DNA of 64,000 nucleotides from Neolewinella litorea (lineage in GTDB: Bacteria; Bacteroidota; Bacteroidia; Chitinophagales; Saprospiraceae): assembly GCF_004803465.1 (NCBI RefSeq), contig NZ_SRSF01000002.1, forward strand, positions 186,001 through 250,000, read 5' to 3'. Every line of letters begins with the position of its first letter. Within the stretch, counting starts at the first letter, position 1. The translations under genes were made by a program, and so were the position numbers. Positions 8,691-17,732 of this stretch are shown here, one piece after another. The notes beneath the pieces are model-generated. The model was given only the letters and a program-made list of their open reading frames with translations. It was not told where the DNA came from and did not search any database.

Positions 8691-9257
8691 CTACTCCTCC
8701 CAGATCTGAATATCCTCAATGAGAAATTCCAGGGGCTCATGCGCCGGCACCAGGGTATCGCCGTTGGGGGCGGCAAGGCCGGCGGCACCGTAGGCCAGGT
8801 CGCTCGGAGTGAGAATGCGGAGTCGGGCACCGGGCCGTACGCGCTGCAGGGCCAGGTTCCAGGCGGGAATGAGGTCACCGACGCGGAAGCGGAGGGGGGT
8901 GCCGCGGCGGCGACTGTTGTCGAATTCCGTGCCGTCGAGGAAGTTACCGGTGTAGTGGACCGTCACGATGTCGCCCGAGTCCAGGGGATTGAAATTGCCC
9001 TCTTCCAGGATTTCGTAGAAGTAGCCTTCCGGAGCCGCGTACACGTCGTAGTTGCGGTCGATCGCCCGGTTGATGATGGCATTGCGCTGGCGGCCGGCCC
9101 GGTCGTCGGAGGGGCTGAGCTCACCGATGAGGCGCGATTCTATGGCGGAGCGTTCCCCTTCCGGTCGATCCGGTTCCGGGGGGGAGTCGGCGGGGCCGCA
9201 GGAGCAAAAAAACAGTAGCAAAAGCAGCGCAAGCGGGCGGGGGCAGAGGGGGGTCAT
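8691..9257 (-). CDS. FKBP-type peptidyl-prolyl cis-trans isomerase, lipoprotein
   Basis: It starts with a hydrophobic leader and Cys-rich lipobox (LLLLLFFCSCG), then a low-complexity linker, then an FKBP domain in the C-terminal two thirds: VTVHYTGNFLDGTEFDNS, PLRFRVGDLIPAWNLAL, ILTPSDLAYGAAG and PLEFLIEDIQIWEE. FKBPs catalyse proline isomerisation and assist folding, here in the periplasm. The ATG at 9257 is preferred over the GTG at 9266 because it gives a compact signal peptide. It lies 9 bp after the upstream exported-protein gene and is probably co-transcribed with it. Confidence 0.9.
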   Translation of the reverse strand: MTPLCPRPLALLLLLFFCSCGPADSPPEPDRPEGERSAIESRLIGELSPSDDRAGRQRNAIINRAIDRNYDVYAAPEGYFYEILEEGNFNPLDSGDIVTVHYTGNFLDGTEFDNSRRRGTPLRFRVGDLIPAWNLALQRVRPGARLRILTPSDLAYGAAGLAAPNGDTLVPAHEPLEFLIEDIQIWEE

Positions 9258-9266
9258 GGCAAACAC

Positions 9267-9944
9267 TTATCCGTTGTAAAGATCATCGGCGTACTGCAGG
9301 ATGCGTAGCAGGTCGGCCCGGCGCGCGGGGTCAAGGCCGTGCTCCTTGATGAAGCGACTGACGGGTCCCTTCAGCCCTAGGTCGGAAGGCAGGCGACGGG
9401 CACTCATGCGCAGGGCGACGAGCTCCCCGTCCACGAAGGCGTAGTACAGCGGCTTGGGATTGAACCGCCGCAGGCGTACCGTCTTGCCGACATCCTGTAC
9501 TACCTTTTCGTCATTGATGACGTCGTAAACCAGCGTGGCCGTGACGAAGTCGCCGGTGTAGATCAGTTCGGCGTACTTGTCGGGAAACTTGGGGTTGATG
9601 CCGAAGGCGTAAATATGCGGCTCCCCCGCGTCGCCGGTGGTTTGCACTCGCAGGAAGTGCCGGTTGGCGAGTTCACGCAGTTCGCCGTTCGCGCGGTACT
9701 CGAACTGACTCGTAAAACCGTTGAAATTCAACGAATCGACCACGTAGCGATTCAGCGCCCCGTCAAAGAGAATGCCGGAACGGAAGGTGGAGTAGCGGTA
9801 AGGATCGCCGCGCACCTCGCGGTAGCGGTTGGGGTCCACCTCCCGGCTGGACGTGAGCAAGTACTCGGCCTCGGTCTGCTGGCCGGCCAGCCCCAGGGGT
9901 AGGCAAAGTACGAGAAGCAGGCGGCACAACGTTGGGACGAACAT
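9267..9944 (-). CDS. Exported protein of unknown function
   Basis: 225 residues with a signal peptide (LLLVLCLPLGLAGQQ). The mature part is rich in beta-prone, aromatic stretches (YRYSTFRSGILFDGALNRYVV, IYTGDFVTATLVYDVI) and ends in a short helical tail (ADLLRILQYADDLYNG). I do not recognise the family. It is immediately upstream of the FKBP lipoprotein on the same strand, so the two may form a small operon of envelope proteins. A candidate -7 element TAACTTCG lies at 9966-9973 on the minus strand, in the divergent gap shared with the MORN-repeat gene. Confidence 0.75.
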   Translation of the reverse strand: MFVPTLCRLLLVLCLPLGLAGQQTEAEYLLTSSREVDPNRYREVRGDPYRYSTFRSGILFDGALNRYVVDSLNFNGFTSQFEYRANGELRELANRHFLRVQTTGDAGEPHIYAFGINPKFPDKYAELIYTGDFVTATLVYDVINDEKVVQDVGKTVRLRRFNPKPLYYAFVDGELVALRMSARRLPSDLGLKGPVSRFIKEHGLDPARRADLLRILQYADDLYNG

Positions 9945-9986
9945 GATCGGGGGTACTTGTATTCACGAAGTTAAACAACATATGCC

Positions 9987-10646
9987 ATGCCGATCCGTGC
10001 CCTGACCGCCCTGCTCCTGCTTACCCTGCTCAGCACCTGCGGCCCCGCCAACGAGACCCGCGAGGAAACCGATGCTTTGGGCTTCCGTACCGAATATGAG
10101 GTTTCGCCAGAAACGGGGGAACGGGAAGGCTTCGCCCGCCGATATGACCCCGCCGGCAACCTAATTGCCGAGGAGCTCTACGCCGACGGCCAGCTGGACG
10201 GGACGCGCAAGACCTTCTACGCCGACGGCAATCCGGAAATCGTGGAAAACTACCGCGCCGGACAGTTCGAAGGCGACTACATGACCTACGACTCCCTGGG
10301 GAACCTGCGGTTGCACGGCCAATACATCAATGGCGTAATGGGCAAAGTGTGGACCCGCTACTGGCCCAGCGGAACGGTACGTGAAGTGGTCACCTTCGCC
10401 GATAACCGCGAGAACGGACCCTTCCGGGAGTGGTACGAGAACGGTAAGCCACGCGCGGCGGGGGCCTACGCCGACGGAAAAGAACAGGGTATGCTATGGC
10501 AGTTCGACGAAAGCGGGCAACTAAGCGCGATCCGGGATTGCCAGGCCGGCGCCTGTACCGCCGTGTGGAGGGCCTCCGACGGCACCCCGCCGCCGGCCGA
10601 AGCCCCGAACATGACGCGGCCCGCCGACGCCGAGGCCACGAAGTAG
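9987..10646 (+). CDS. MORN-repeat (YwqK-like) lipoprotein
   Basis: 219 residues with a lipobox (LLLTLLSTC) and about five MORN_2-type repeats of some 22-25 residues (YADGQLDGTRKTFYADGNPE, GQYINGVMGKVWTRYWPSG, FREWYENGKPRAAGAYADGK). Automatic annotation often calls such proteins YwqK-family antitoxins; nothing here suggests a toxin partner. A surface or periplasmic lipoprotein with beta-hairpin repeats is the safest reading. It precedes porQ on the same strand with a 36-bp gap, but a separate promoter-like element precedes porQ. Confidence 0.8.
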   Translation: MPIRALTALLLLTLLSTCGPANETREETDALGFRTEYEVSPETGEREGFARRYDPAGNLIAEELYADGQLDGTRKTFYADGNPEIVENYRAGQFEGDYMTYDSLGNLRLHGQYINGVMGKVWTRYWPSGTVREVVTFADNRENGPFREWYENGKPRAAGAYADGKEQGMLWQFDESGQLSAIRDCQAGACTAVWRASDGTPPPAEAPNMTRPADAEATK

Positions 10647-10669
10647 GTCGGAAAGGCGGTGTCCTTGCG

Positions 10670-10677
10670 TACCTTTA
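10670..10677 (+). promoter_or_regulatory. Candidate -7 element (TACCTTTA) upstream of porQ
   Basis: It matches 7 of 8 TAnnTTTG positions and lies only 5 nt before the porQ ATG. Used as a promoter it would give a nearly leaderless transcript. Confidence 0.3.
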
Positions 10678-10682
10678 CTTCC

Positions 10683-11732
10683 ATGCGAATATGCGTACTC
10701 CTAGGCCTGTTGCTGCCCGCCGCGCCCCTGCTGGCGCAGATCGGCGGGATCTCGGCGTACGAGTTCCTGAACCTGCCCAACTCCGCCACCGTGTCGGCCC
10801 TAGGCGGCCACCACATTGCGGTGCAGGACGACGACCTTTCGCTCGCTGCCCGCAATCCGAGTCTGCTGAACCCCAGCCATAACGGCGCGCTCCAACTCAG
10901 CCACGCTTTCCTGCCGGCGGGCATCAACAACAGCTTCCTGGCTTACGCCCGGCACCGCGAGGACCTGCGGACTACTTTTTCTGCCGGATTACAGTACGTG
11001 GGCTACGGCAACGACCTGGTGCGGCGCGATCCGACTGGCCAGGACCTGGGCACCTTCAGTGCCGCCGACTACTCCGTGACGGTGGGGGCCGCCCGCAGCA
11101 TTGAGGAAAGATTGACCGTGGGCCTCAACGTAAAAGTCATCGCCTCCCAGTTGGCGGGCTACGGTAGCTTGGGCATGGGCATGGACGCGGCAGTGCATTA
11201 CCGCGACACCTCCGGACGGTTCGGGATCACGCTGCTGGCCCGCAACTTCGGTCGGCAACTCACCCACTACGCCGCCGACGGCCGGCGCGAGCCCATGCCC
11301 TTCGAACTGCAGGCGGGCCTGAGCCGGGAACTGAAGTACCTGCCCTTCCGCTTCTCGGTAGTGTACCGCTACCTCGACCGCTGGAACGTGCTGTACGACG
11401 ATCCGGAGGCCGCCGACGATTTTCAGCTGCTCAGTCCGGACGGGGAAGAAACGGGGGTGCGCGGACCCGGGGCCCTGTTCTTCGACAACCTGGCCCGTCA
11501 CTTCGTTTTCAGCGGGGAATTGCTCATCGGCAAACAGCGCAACCTGCGCCTGCGGGCGGGGTACAACCACGGACTGCGCCGGGAGCTGCGACTCTCGGAA
11601 TTCCGGTCCGCCGCCGGCTACAGCTTCGGCTTTGCCTGGAATACGCGGCGCTTCCGGCTGGCTTACGGTCGGGGTACCTACCACCTCGGCGGGGGCGTCA
11701 ACCAAATTACCCTCGGCACCGTGATCCGGTAG
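10683..11732 (+). CDS. porQ: Type IX secretion system protein PorQ
   Basis: 349 residues with signal peptide (VLLGLLLPAAPLLAQ) followed directly by the PorQ hallmark: IGGISAYEFLNLPNSA, VSALGG, a DDDLSLAARNPSLLNPS block, then a beta-barrel of the PorV/FadL-like type. PorQ is an outer-membrane partner of the type IX secretion machinery and acts with PorZ in anchoring cargo. It fits the exported protein with a type IX sorting tail at 60.6-62 kb. The start is the ATG at 10683 rather than the GTG at 10659, because it places the signal peptide at the N-terminus. No other por genes are adjacent, as is usual in this phylum. Confidence 0.88.
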   Translation: MRICVLLGLLLPAAPLLAQIGGISAYEFLNLPNSATVSALGGHHIAVQDDDLSLAARNPSLLNPSHNGALQLSHAFLPAGINNSFLAYARHREDLRTTFSAGLQYVGYGNDLVRRDPTGQDLGTFSAADYSVTVGAARSIEERLTVGLNVKVIASQLAGYGSLGMGMDAAVHYRDTSGRFGITLLARNFGRQLTHYAADGRREPMPFELQAGLSRELKYLPFRFSVVYRYLDRWNVLYDDPEAADDFQLLSPDGEETGVRGPGALFFDNLARHFVFSGELLIGKQRNLRLRAGYNHGLRRELRLSEFRSAAGYSFGFAWNTRRFRLAYGRGTYHLGGGVNQITLGTVIR

Positions 11733-11792
11733 GGGAACCTTTTGCCCCGACTTCCGTATAAGAGTACCCATGACGTATCGTACCTTCCGCCC

Positions 11793-12791
11793 ATGAAAGC
11801 CATCATCCCCGTTGCCGGGGCGGGCATGCGTCTGCGACCCCTCACCTACACCCAGCCCAAGCCCCTGATCCCAGTGGCCGGCAAGCCCATCATCAGCTTC
11901 ATTGTCGATCAGCTGATCGAATTGGGGGTGTCGGACTTTATCTTCATCATCGGCTACCTGGGCGAAAAGATCCGGGAGTACATCGAGCGGGTGTACCCGC
12001 AGCTGGATACGGTATTCGTCAACCAGGAAGAGCGCATGGGTTCGGCCCACGCCATCTGGCTGGCGCGCGACCACTACGTCGACGCCGGCGAGATCATGAT
12101 TTTCTTCGGCGACGCCATCATCGATGCCGACCTGAGCGAGTTCGTGGACTCGCGCGTCAGCTGCATTGGCGTAAAGACCGTGGAGGACCCCCGACAGTTC
12201 GGCGTAGTAGAGCAGGACAGCGAGGGCAACATCCGCGGGCTGATCGAGAAACCCACTATCCCGCGATCCAATCTTGCCATGGTAGGTTGCTACAAGATCC
12301 GGGAGGTGCAGAAATTCATCGAGGCCTGCGCCCACAACCTGGAACATAAGATCCGCAGCATCGGGGAGTACCCGTTAACGGATGCCCTGGCGCGGATGCT
12401 GGAATGGGGCGTCGAGCTGCGCACCATTCGGGTCGACAACTGGTTCGACTGCGGCCGCCGGGAAGTACTGCTGCAGACCAACGCCATCTTCCTCGACCGG
12501 CCGGGCTTCGCAACCGACGATCCCCCACCCTACGACAACAGCATCATCATCCATCCGGTACACATTGGGAAGGACTGCATCATCAGCAACTCGATCGTCG
12601 GGCCCCACGTCACGGTTGGCGCCAACACCAAGCTGGAAAACGCCATCGTGTCCGACAGCATCATCGGCGATTACGCGCGTATTCACGACATCGTCCTGCG
12701 GAAGTCCGTCGTCGGTAACGACGCCAGCATCGGCGGCATGCGGCAAAGTCTCAACATCGGCGACAATACCGAAATTGACTTCGGCGGATAG
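11793..12791 (+). CDS. Sugar-phosphate nucleotidyltransferase
   Basis: 332 residues. The N-terminal nucleotidyltransferase domain shows GAGMRLRPLTYTQPKPLIPVAGKPI (NTP binding), a metal-binding FFGDAIIDADL and GLIEKP. The C-terminus is a left-handed beta-helix of hexapeptide repeats (HIGKDCIISNSIVG, VTVGANTKLENAIVS). It transfers a nucleoside monophosphate to a sugar-1-phosphate, making a precursor for surface polysaccharides; glucose-1-phosphate thymidylyltransferase-like and mannose-1-phosphate guanylyltransferase-like specificity cannot be separated by eye. The ATG at 11793 is chosen, and a promoter-like TACCTTCC (11781-11788) precedes it. Confidence 0.85.
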   Translation: MKAIIPVAGAGMRLRPLTYTQPKPLIPVAGKPIISFIVDQLIELGVSDFIFIIGYLGEKIREYIERVYPQLDTVFVNQEERMGSAHAIWLARDHYVDAGEIMIFFGDAIIDADLSEFVDSRVSCIGVKTVEDPRQFGVVEQDSEGNIRGLIEKPTIPRSNLAMVGCYKIREVQKFIEACAHNLEHKIRSIGEYPLTDALARMLEWGVELRTIRVDNWFDCGRREVLLQTNAIFLDRPGFATDDPPPYDNSIIIHPVHIGKDCIISNSIVGPHVTVGANTKLENAIVSDSIIGDYARIHDIVLRKSVVGNDASIGGMRQSLNIGDNTEIDFGG

Positions 12792-12810
12792 ATATGCCTA
12801 AATTCACCCC

Positions 12811-14076
12811 ATGAGCCTGGCGATCGCCATTATAATTTGCCTGTTGATGTCCGCCCTCTTCAGCGGGGCCGAGATCGCCTACGTCTCGGCCAACAAATTG
12901 AGGGTCGAACTGAAGAAGAAGCGGAACAACACCCGCAGCCGCATCCTCACGCGCTGGTTCGAGCAGCCGGCCCAGTTCCTGAGCACGATGCTGGTGGGCA
13001 ACAACATCGCCCTGGTGGCCTTCACCTCCCTGGTCACCGTGCCGCTCACCTACGTGCTCAACGCTTACCTCAATATCGGTTCGGATGTCGCGGTACTGTT
13101 GCTCAATACCCTGGTCATCACCATCACGGTGCTGATTTTCGGCGAGTACGTGCCCAAGACCATCTTCCGGTTGTACTCCGACAACGCCCTCTACTTCTGG
13201 GCGCTGCCCCTGCGCGCGCTGCAGGCCCTGCTCTACCTCCCCAGCCGGGTGATGACCACGACGAGCGACTGGGTGCTGCGGCTCTTCTTCAAGCGCCCGA
13301 GTGAGGAACTCGACACGGTGCTGACCCGCCTTGACCTGGAGAACTTCGTGAACCGCAGCCAGACCAGCGAGGAGCAGGAGGCGGCCATCGACACCAAACT
13401 TTTCGGCAATGCCCTCAACCTGGCCGACGTGCGGATCCGCGATTGCATGGTGCCCCGCACCGAGATCGAGAGCATCGACGTCAACGCCACCGTTGAGGAA
13501 CTGGAACAGAAATTCATCGACACCCACCTGAGCCGCCTGCTGGTGGTCGACGGCGACGCCGACAATGTACTGGGCTACGTGCACCACCAGCAGTTGCTGG
13601 ACTACCCCGCCACCATCCGGCAGTGTATCCTGGAGCTCACCTTCGTACCCGAAGTGGGCCGGGTGGCCGACCTGCTCGACCGGGCCGTAAAGGACCAGCT
13701 CAGCATCGCCTGCGTGGTAGACGAATTCGGCGGCATCGCCGGCGTGGTGACCATGGAAGACCTGCTGGAAGAGATATTCGGGGAAATTGAGGATGAGTAC
13801 GACGAGGACGACTACGTCGAGATCGACGAAGGCAATGGCTATTACCGCTTCAGCGGCCGCCTCGAGATTAGTTACCTCAACGACAAATACAACCTGGGAC
13901 TGCCCGAAGGGGATTACCAAACCCTCTCCGGCTTCATCGTGACCACCGCCGAACGGGTACCCGAACCCGACGAATGCCTGGAACTGGAAGGCTTCCACTG
14001 CCGGATGCTGGAAGTGAGCAATACACGCATCGAAGTGGTCCACCTGCACGTGCTCCCACCACGGGAACAGGACTAA
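12811..14076 (+). CDS. CNNM/CBS/CorC-domain membrane protein (hemolysin-family, GldE-like)
   Basis: 421 residues. An N-terminal DUF21/CNNM region with 3-4 membrane segments contains LFSGAEIAYVSANK and GEYVPKTIF; two CBS domains follow (about 200-330: MVPRTEIESIDVNATVEEL, FGGIAGVVTMEDLLEEIFGEI), then a CorC_HlyC domain ends the protein. Proteins with this plan are implicated in Mg2+/Co2+ movement; in gliding Bacteroidota the homologue GldE stands near GldD, which I do not see here, so the gene symbol is withheld. It begins 19 bp after the nucleotidyltransferase and is probably co-transcribed. Confidence 0.85.
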   Translation: MSLAIAIIICLLMSALFSGAEIAYVSANKLRVELKKKRNNTRSRILTRWFEQPAQFLSTMLVGNNIALVAFTSLVTVPLTYVLNAYLNIGSDVAVLLLNTLVITITVLIFGEYVPKTIFRLYSDNALYFWALPLRALQALLYLPSRVMTTTSDWVLRLFFKRPSEELDTVLTRLDLENFVNRSQTSEEQEAAIDTKLFGNALNLADVRIRDCMVPRTEIESIDVNATVEELEQKFIDTHLSRLLVVDGDADNVLGYVHHQQLLDYPATIRQCILELTFVPEVGRVADLLDRAVKDQLSIACVVDEFGGIAGVVTMEDLLEEIFGEIEDEYDEDDYVEIDEGNGYYRFSGRLEISYLNDKYNLGLPEGDYQTLSGFIVTTAERVPEPDECLELEGFHCRMLEVSNTRIEVVHLHVLPPREQD

Positions 14077-14131
14077 GCGAACCCGACCGGGCCTCACCCG
14101 TTACCCGTTTTTGACTTAGCCCCGGAGACGC

Positions 14132-15280
14132 ATGGAATACTTGATTAACTACATCAATGATACCCCGCTTTACGTACAATTGGCCATTTTCGTTGGCCTG
14201 GCCCTGATCCTCGCTACCCTGGTCACCTCCATCCTTTACGCCGTAGTCGCCGGATGGGCCAAGCGTACAGACAGCTACACCCTGGATGCCATTCGAAAAA
14301 AGTCGTGGAACGCCTTCTTCTGGGTGATCGCGTTTACCCTCATCGTGGTCTTCTGGAACGGCCTGGAGGTATTCGACTCCGAGGGCGATCCGGATAATCC
14401 GTGGTACCTCCACCCGCTCATCCTGGTGGCGCGCACGGCCCTATACATTTCCGGCGCGATGCTGCTGATCCGCATCGTCAACATTGCCGCCGACACCGTT
14501 CGCCACCGCTACAACATCGACGATCAGAACAACCTGCGGGAGCGCAAGATTCTCACCCAGCTGCAGTACATCCAGCGCATCGTGGGGATCATCATCTTCA
14601 TCGTGACCCTGGCCTTCATCCTGCTGCAATTCGATGCCGTGCGCAGCATCGGTACCGGTCTGCTCACCTCGGCCGGGGTCGGCGGCATCATCATCGGCTT
14701 CGCGGCCCAGAAGTCCATCGCCAACCTGCTGGCCGGTTTTCAGATCGCCTTCACCCAGCCCATCCGCATCGACGACGCCCTGATCGTGAACGGCGAATTC
14801 GGCCGTGTGGAAGAGATCACCCTGACCTACGTGACCCTCAAGATCTGGGACCAGCGCCGCATGATCGTCCCCCTCAACAAGTTCATCGACGATACCTTCC
14901 AAAACTGGACGCGCAACACTACCCAACTGATCGGCAGCGTCTTCATGTACGTCGACTACACCTTCCCGGTGAACAAGCTCCGCGAGGAAGCCCAGCGCTT
15001 CGTTGAGACTCAGGAGCTCTGGGACAAGCAGGTATTCGGCGTGGCCGTGACCGACAACAGCGCCGACGTGATGACCATCCGCATCATCGCCAGCGGCGCG
15101 GATTCCGGTCAGACCTTCAACCTGCGCTGCGCCATCCGCGAACACCTCATCGGCTGGATCCAGGAAAACTACCCAGATCACCTGCCCAAGACCCGCCTGG
15201 AGATGAGCCCCTCCCCCACCACGCACGAGCGGAGCCCGGCAGCGGAAGAATTACCCATTCAGGAGGGCGACCGCAGCTAG
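14132..15280 (+). CDS. Mechanosensitive ion channel family protein (MscS type)
   Basis: 382 residues with three to four N-terminal membrane helices and then the MscS pore helix and beta domain: GTGLLTSAGVGGIIIGFAAQKSIANLLAGFQIAFTQPIRIDD, with the glycine/alanine packing typical of the TM3 pore. The cytoplasmic C-terminal domain follows (LTYVTLKIWDQRRMIVPLNKF). It opens under membrane tension to release solutes in hypo-osmotic shock. Its TAG stop overlaps the stop of the convergent esterase gene at CTAG (15277-15280). Confidence 0.9.
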   Translation: MEYLINYINDTPLYVQLAIFVGLALILATLVTSILYAVVAGWAKRTDSYTLDAIRKKSWNAFFWVIAFTLIVVFWNGLEVFDSEGDPDNPWYLHPLILVARTALYISGAMLLIRIVNIAADTVRHRYNIDDQNNLRERKILTQLQYIQRIVGIIIFIVTLAFILLQFDAVRSIGTGLLTSAGVGGIIIGFAAQKSIANLLAGFQIAFTQPIRIDDALIVNGEFGRVEEITLTYVTLKIWDQRRMIVPLNKFIDDTFQNWTRNTTQLIGSVFMYVDYTFPVNKLREEAQRFVETQELWDKQVFGVAVTDNSADVMTIRIIASGADSGQTFNLRCAIREHLIGWIQENYPDHLPKTRLEMSPSPTTHERSPAAEELPIQEGDRS

Positions 15281-16077
15281 GGCAGCCTTCCGCGGATGAA
15301 GTCGAGCGTCAGCACACTCGCCGGCCGCGCCATGCCGCCGTGGTCGAAGCCCTGCAGTTCGTAAAGCCAGGTGCGGGGGTGGCCGCTGAGCTTCAGCATC
15401 CGCCAGAAGTAGGCGTTCTCCTCGTACCGCCCGTAAAGTTCCCGCTCGCGGTCACCGGTAATGATCAGCAGGGGCGGCGCGTCGGGCCGCAGGTGAGTAA
15501 TTGGCGCGTAGCGGTCTACTACCACGTCGTTCCACTCCAGTCCCCGTTCCTGCCGGGGCGTGAAGTGCGTAATGGTGTGCCCGCTGAAGGGGATGAGACC
15601 GGCCAGGCTGTCGGGGTGCTTACCGTGGGCTGCCAGGTAGCTGGTGTCCAGTCCGATCATACTGGTCAGGTAGCCGCCGGCCGAGTGGCCGCTGACGTAA
15701 ATGCGTGAGGGATCGCCGCCGTACGCTTCGATGTGTTCCATCACCCAGGCCACTGCGGCGGCGGCGTCGCGGATGTAGGTCGGATTCTTCACCCGGGGGT
15801 GCAGGCGGTAGTTGGCGGTGGCTACGGCGATCCCCTGACCCAGCCAGGCTTCCGGGATGAACTTGGCACCCGCGCTGAGTCCGCCCCCGTGAAAGAACAC
15901 CACGGTGGCAAAGCCGCTGCTGTCGGTCGGATAGTAGAGGTCCAGCACGCAGCGTTCCCGCACGTAGGCGTCCGTGCTGTCAGGGCGGTAGTTGAGGTCG
16001 GTGAGTGTTTCGTACGCGGTTTGGGCGCTGACGCAGGTGCCAAGGGCCAGCAAGAGGCCGAGAAAAGTGGTTCGCAT
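15277..16077 (-). CDS. Exported alpha/beta-hydrolase (carboxylesterase-like)
   Basis: 266 residues from the ATG at 16077, which gives a clean signal peptide (LGLLLALGTCVSAQ); the frame runs 36 codons further upstream without support. The alpha/beta-hydrolase features are an oxyanion-hole HGGG in VVFFHGGGLSAGA, nucleophile Ser in YVSGHSAGGYLTS, and catalytic His in LQGFDHGGMA. The hormone-sensitive-lipase/BD-FAE-like fold usually cleaves short acyl or acetyl esters; in a polysaccharide-degrading setting deacetylation is possible but unproven. Its stop overlaps the mscS stop by 4 bp. Confidence 0.85.
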   Translation of the reverse strand: MRTTFLGLLLALGTCVSAQTAYETLTDLNYRPDSTDAYVRERCVLDLYYPTDSSGFATVVFFHGGGLSAGAKFIPEAWLGQGIAVATANYRLHPRVKNPTYIRDAAAAVAWVMEHIEAYGGDPSRIYVSGHSAGGYLTSMIGLDTSYLAAHGKHPDSLAGLIPFSGHTITHFTPRQERGLEWNDVVVDRYAPITHLRPDAPPLLIITGDRERELYGRYEENAYFWRMLKLSGHPRTWLYELQGFDHGGMARPASVLTLDFIRGRLP

Positions 16078-16225
16078 GCCGGAAGTTACCACCCTCCCGG
16101 AAAGTGGACGTCGGTGCAGAAACCGGGGATCGTCCGCCCGCTTACCACCCCGCAATGTATGTCCCGCTGCCGCAACCATACGCACCCCACCGGGTTACCC
16201 TATCACTGATCAACACCACGGGAAC

Positions 16226-17725
16226 ATGAGCAAAAGAGCGGCGATAGTATGGTTCAGGCGGGACCTCCGGCTCCACGACAACGAAGCGTTGACGGATGCC
16301 ATGAAGCACGCCGACGAGCTCCTTCCCGTCTATATTTTCGACCCCCGGGAATGGCGGGGCACGCTGCCCCTGACGGGCCTGCCGAAGATCGGCGCCCACC
16401 GCGCGAAATTCATCCTGGAAAGCGTAGCCGACCTGCGCCGCAACCTGCGCGAGCGCGGGGCCGACCTGGTGGTCCGCACCGGCCACCCCGAAGATATCCT
16501 GCCCGAGCTGTCAAAACAGTGCCAGGCCAGCTGGGTATTCTGCAACCGCGAGCGCACCAGCGAGGAACTAAGAGTTCAGAACCTGGTCGAGCAGAACCTC
16601 TGGACCATCGGTCGGGAGGTGTACTACTCCCGCGGCAAGCTGCTCTACTACACCTCCGACCTGCCCTTCCCCATTACCCAGACGCCGGATACTTTCAGCC
16701 AGTTCCGCAAGGAAACCGAGCGGCTGACGCCCGTACGCGACCCCTTCCCTACCCCGGCCCGAATTCCCCTGGCAGAGAACACCGGCATTAACCCCGGGGA
16801 GATTCCCCAACTGAACGACTTCGGCATTCCGGAGCCGCCCGAAGACGAACGCGCGGCCATCGAGTGGCACGGCGGTGAAACGGCCGGACTGGACCGCCTC
16901 CTGTACTACCTCTTCGGAAGTCAGGCCGTCTCGACCTATAAGGAAACCCGCAACGGACTCATCGGCGGCGACTACAGCACCAAGTTTTCCGCCTGGCTGG
17001 CCCTGGGGTGCCTGAGCCCCAAGCGCGTGTACGCCGAGATCCGCGCCTACGAGGCCAAGAACGGCGCCAACGACAGCACCTACGCCGTGATTTACGAGCT
17101 GCTGTGGCGCGACTTCTTCCGGCTGATGGGCAAGAAACACGGCGACAAGATCTTCCACAAGAACGGCTTCCGGGAGGAAGAGCACCCCGAATGGACGAAG
17201 GACCGCTCGCTGCTGCAGCGGTGGATCGACGGGCAGACCGGCACCCCCTTTATCGACGCCAATATGCGGGAGATCGCCCGCACCGGGTTCATGAGCAACC
17301 GCGGCCGGCAGAATGTGGCCAGCTACCTGGTCAAGGACCTCAAGGTCGACTGGCGCCTCGGGGCCGAGTACTTCGAGCATATGCTGATCGACTACGACGT
17401 GACCAGCAACTGGTGCAACTGGAACTACGTGGCCGGCGTGGGCGCCGATCCCCGCGAGAACCGCTATTTCAACATCCTCAGTCAGGCCGAACGCTACGAC
17501 TCCGGTGGGGAATACGTGAAAAGGTGGTGCCCCGAGCTCAGCGATCTGCCCTCGGAGTACGTCCACCAGCCCGATGCCCTGCCTACCAATGAGCAGACGA
17601 CCTACGGACTGGAGCTTGGTCGCAACTACCCCTGGCCCCTCGTGCCCAGTGAGCGGTGGCGAGACCGGCCCGCCGGCAGTTCCGGCGGCGGCGGTCGACG
17701 CAAGAAGCGGCGTCGCACGGCCTGA
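16226..17725 (+). CDS. DASH-family cryptochrome/photolyase
   Basis: 499 residues. The N-terminal photolyase domain starts AAIVWFRRDLRLHDNEAL. The FAD-binding domain shows STKFSAWLALGCLSPK, LLWRDFFRLMGKKHG, the active-site region TGTPFIDANMREIARTGFMSNRGRQ, and WNYVAGVGADPRENRYFN. The family N-terminus fixes the start at the ATG at 16226. DASH proteins repair cyclobutane pyrimidine dimers, mainly in single-stranded DNA, and bind FAD plus methenyltetrahydrofolate; a light-sensing role has been proposed for some. The C-terminus is a basic Gly/Arg/Lys tail (GGGGRRKKRRRTA) that may bind nucleic acid. Confidence 0.93.
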   Translation: MSKRAAIVWFRRDLRLHDNEALTDAMKHADELLPVYIFDPREWRGTLPLTGLPKIGAHRAKFILESVADLRRNLRERGADLVVRTGHPEDILPELSKQCQASWVFCNRERTSEELRVQNLVEQNLWTIGREVYYSRGKLLYYTSDLPFPITQTPDTFSQFRKETERLTPVRDPFPTPARIPLAENTGINPGEIPQLNDFGIPEPPEDERAAIEWHGGETAGLDRLLYYLFGSQAVSTYKETRNGLIGGDYSTKFSAWLALGCLSPKRVYAEIRAYEAKNGANDSTYAVIYELLWRDFFRLMGKKHGDKIFHKNGFREEEHPEWTKDRSLLQRWIDGQTGTPFIDANMREIARTGFMSNRGRQNVASYLVKDLKVDWRLGAEYFEHMLIDYDVTSNWCNWNYVAGVGADPRENRYFNILSQAERYDSGGEYVKRWCPELSDLPSEYVHQPDALPTNEQTTYGLELGRNYPWPLVPSERWRDRPAGSSGGGGRRKKRRRTA

Positions 17726-17732
17726 AGCGCTC

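Noticed and set aside
9987-10646. Toxin-antitoxin system (YwqK-like annotation)
   Set aside because: The MORN-repeat lipoprotein has no toxin partner; the antitoxin label is a database habit.
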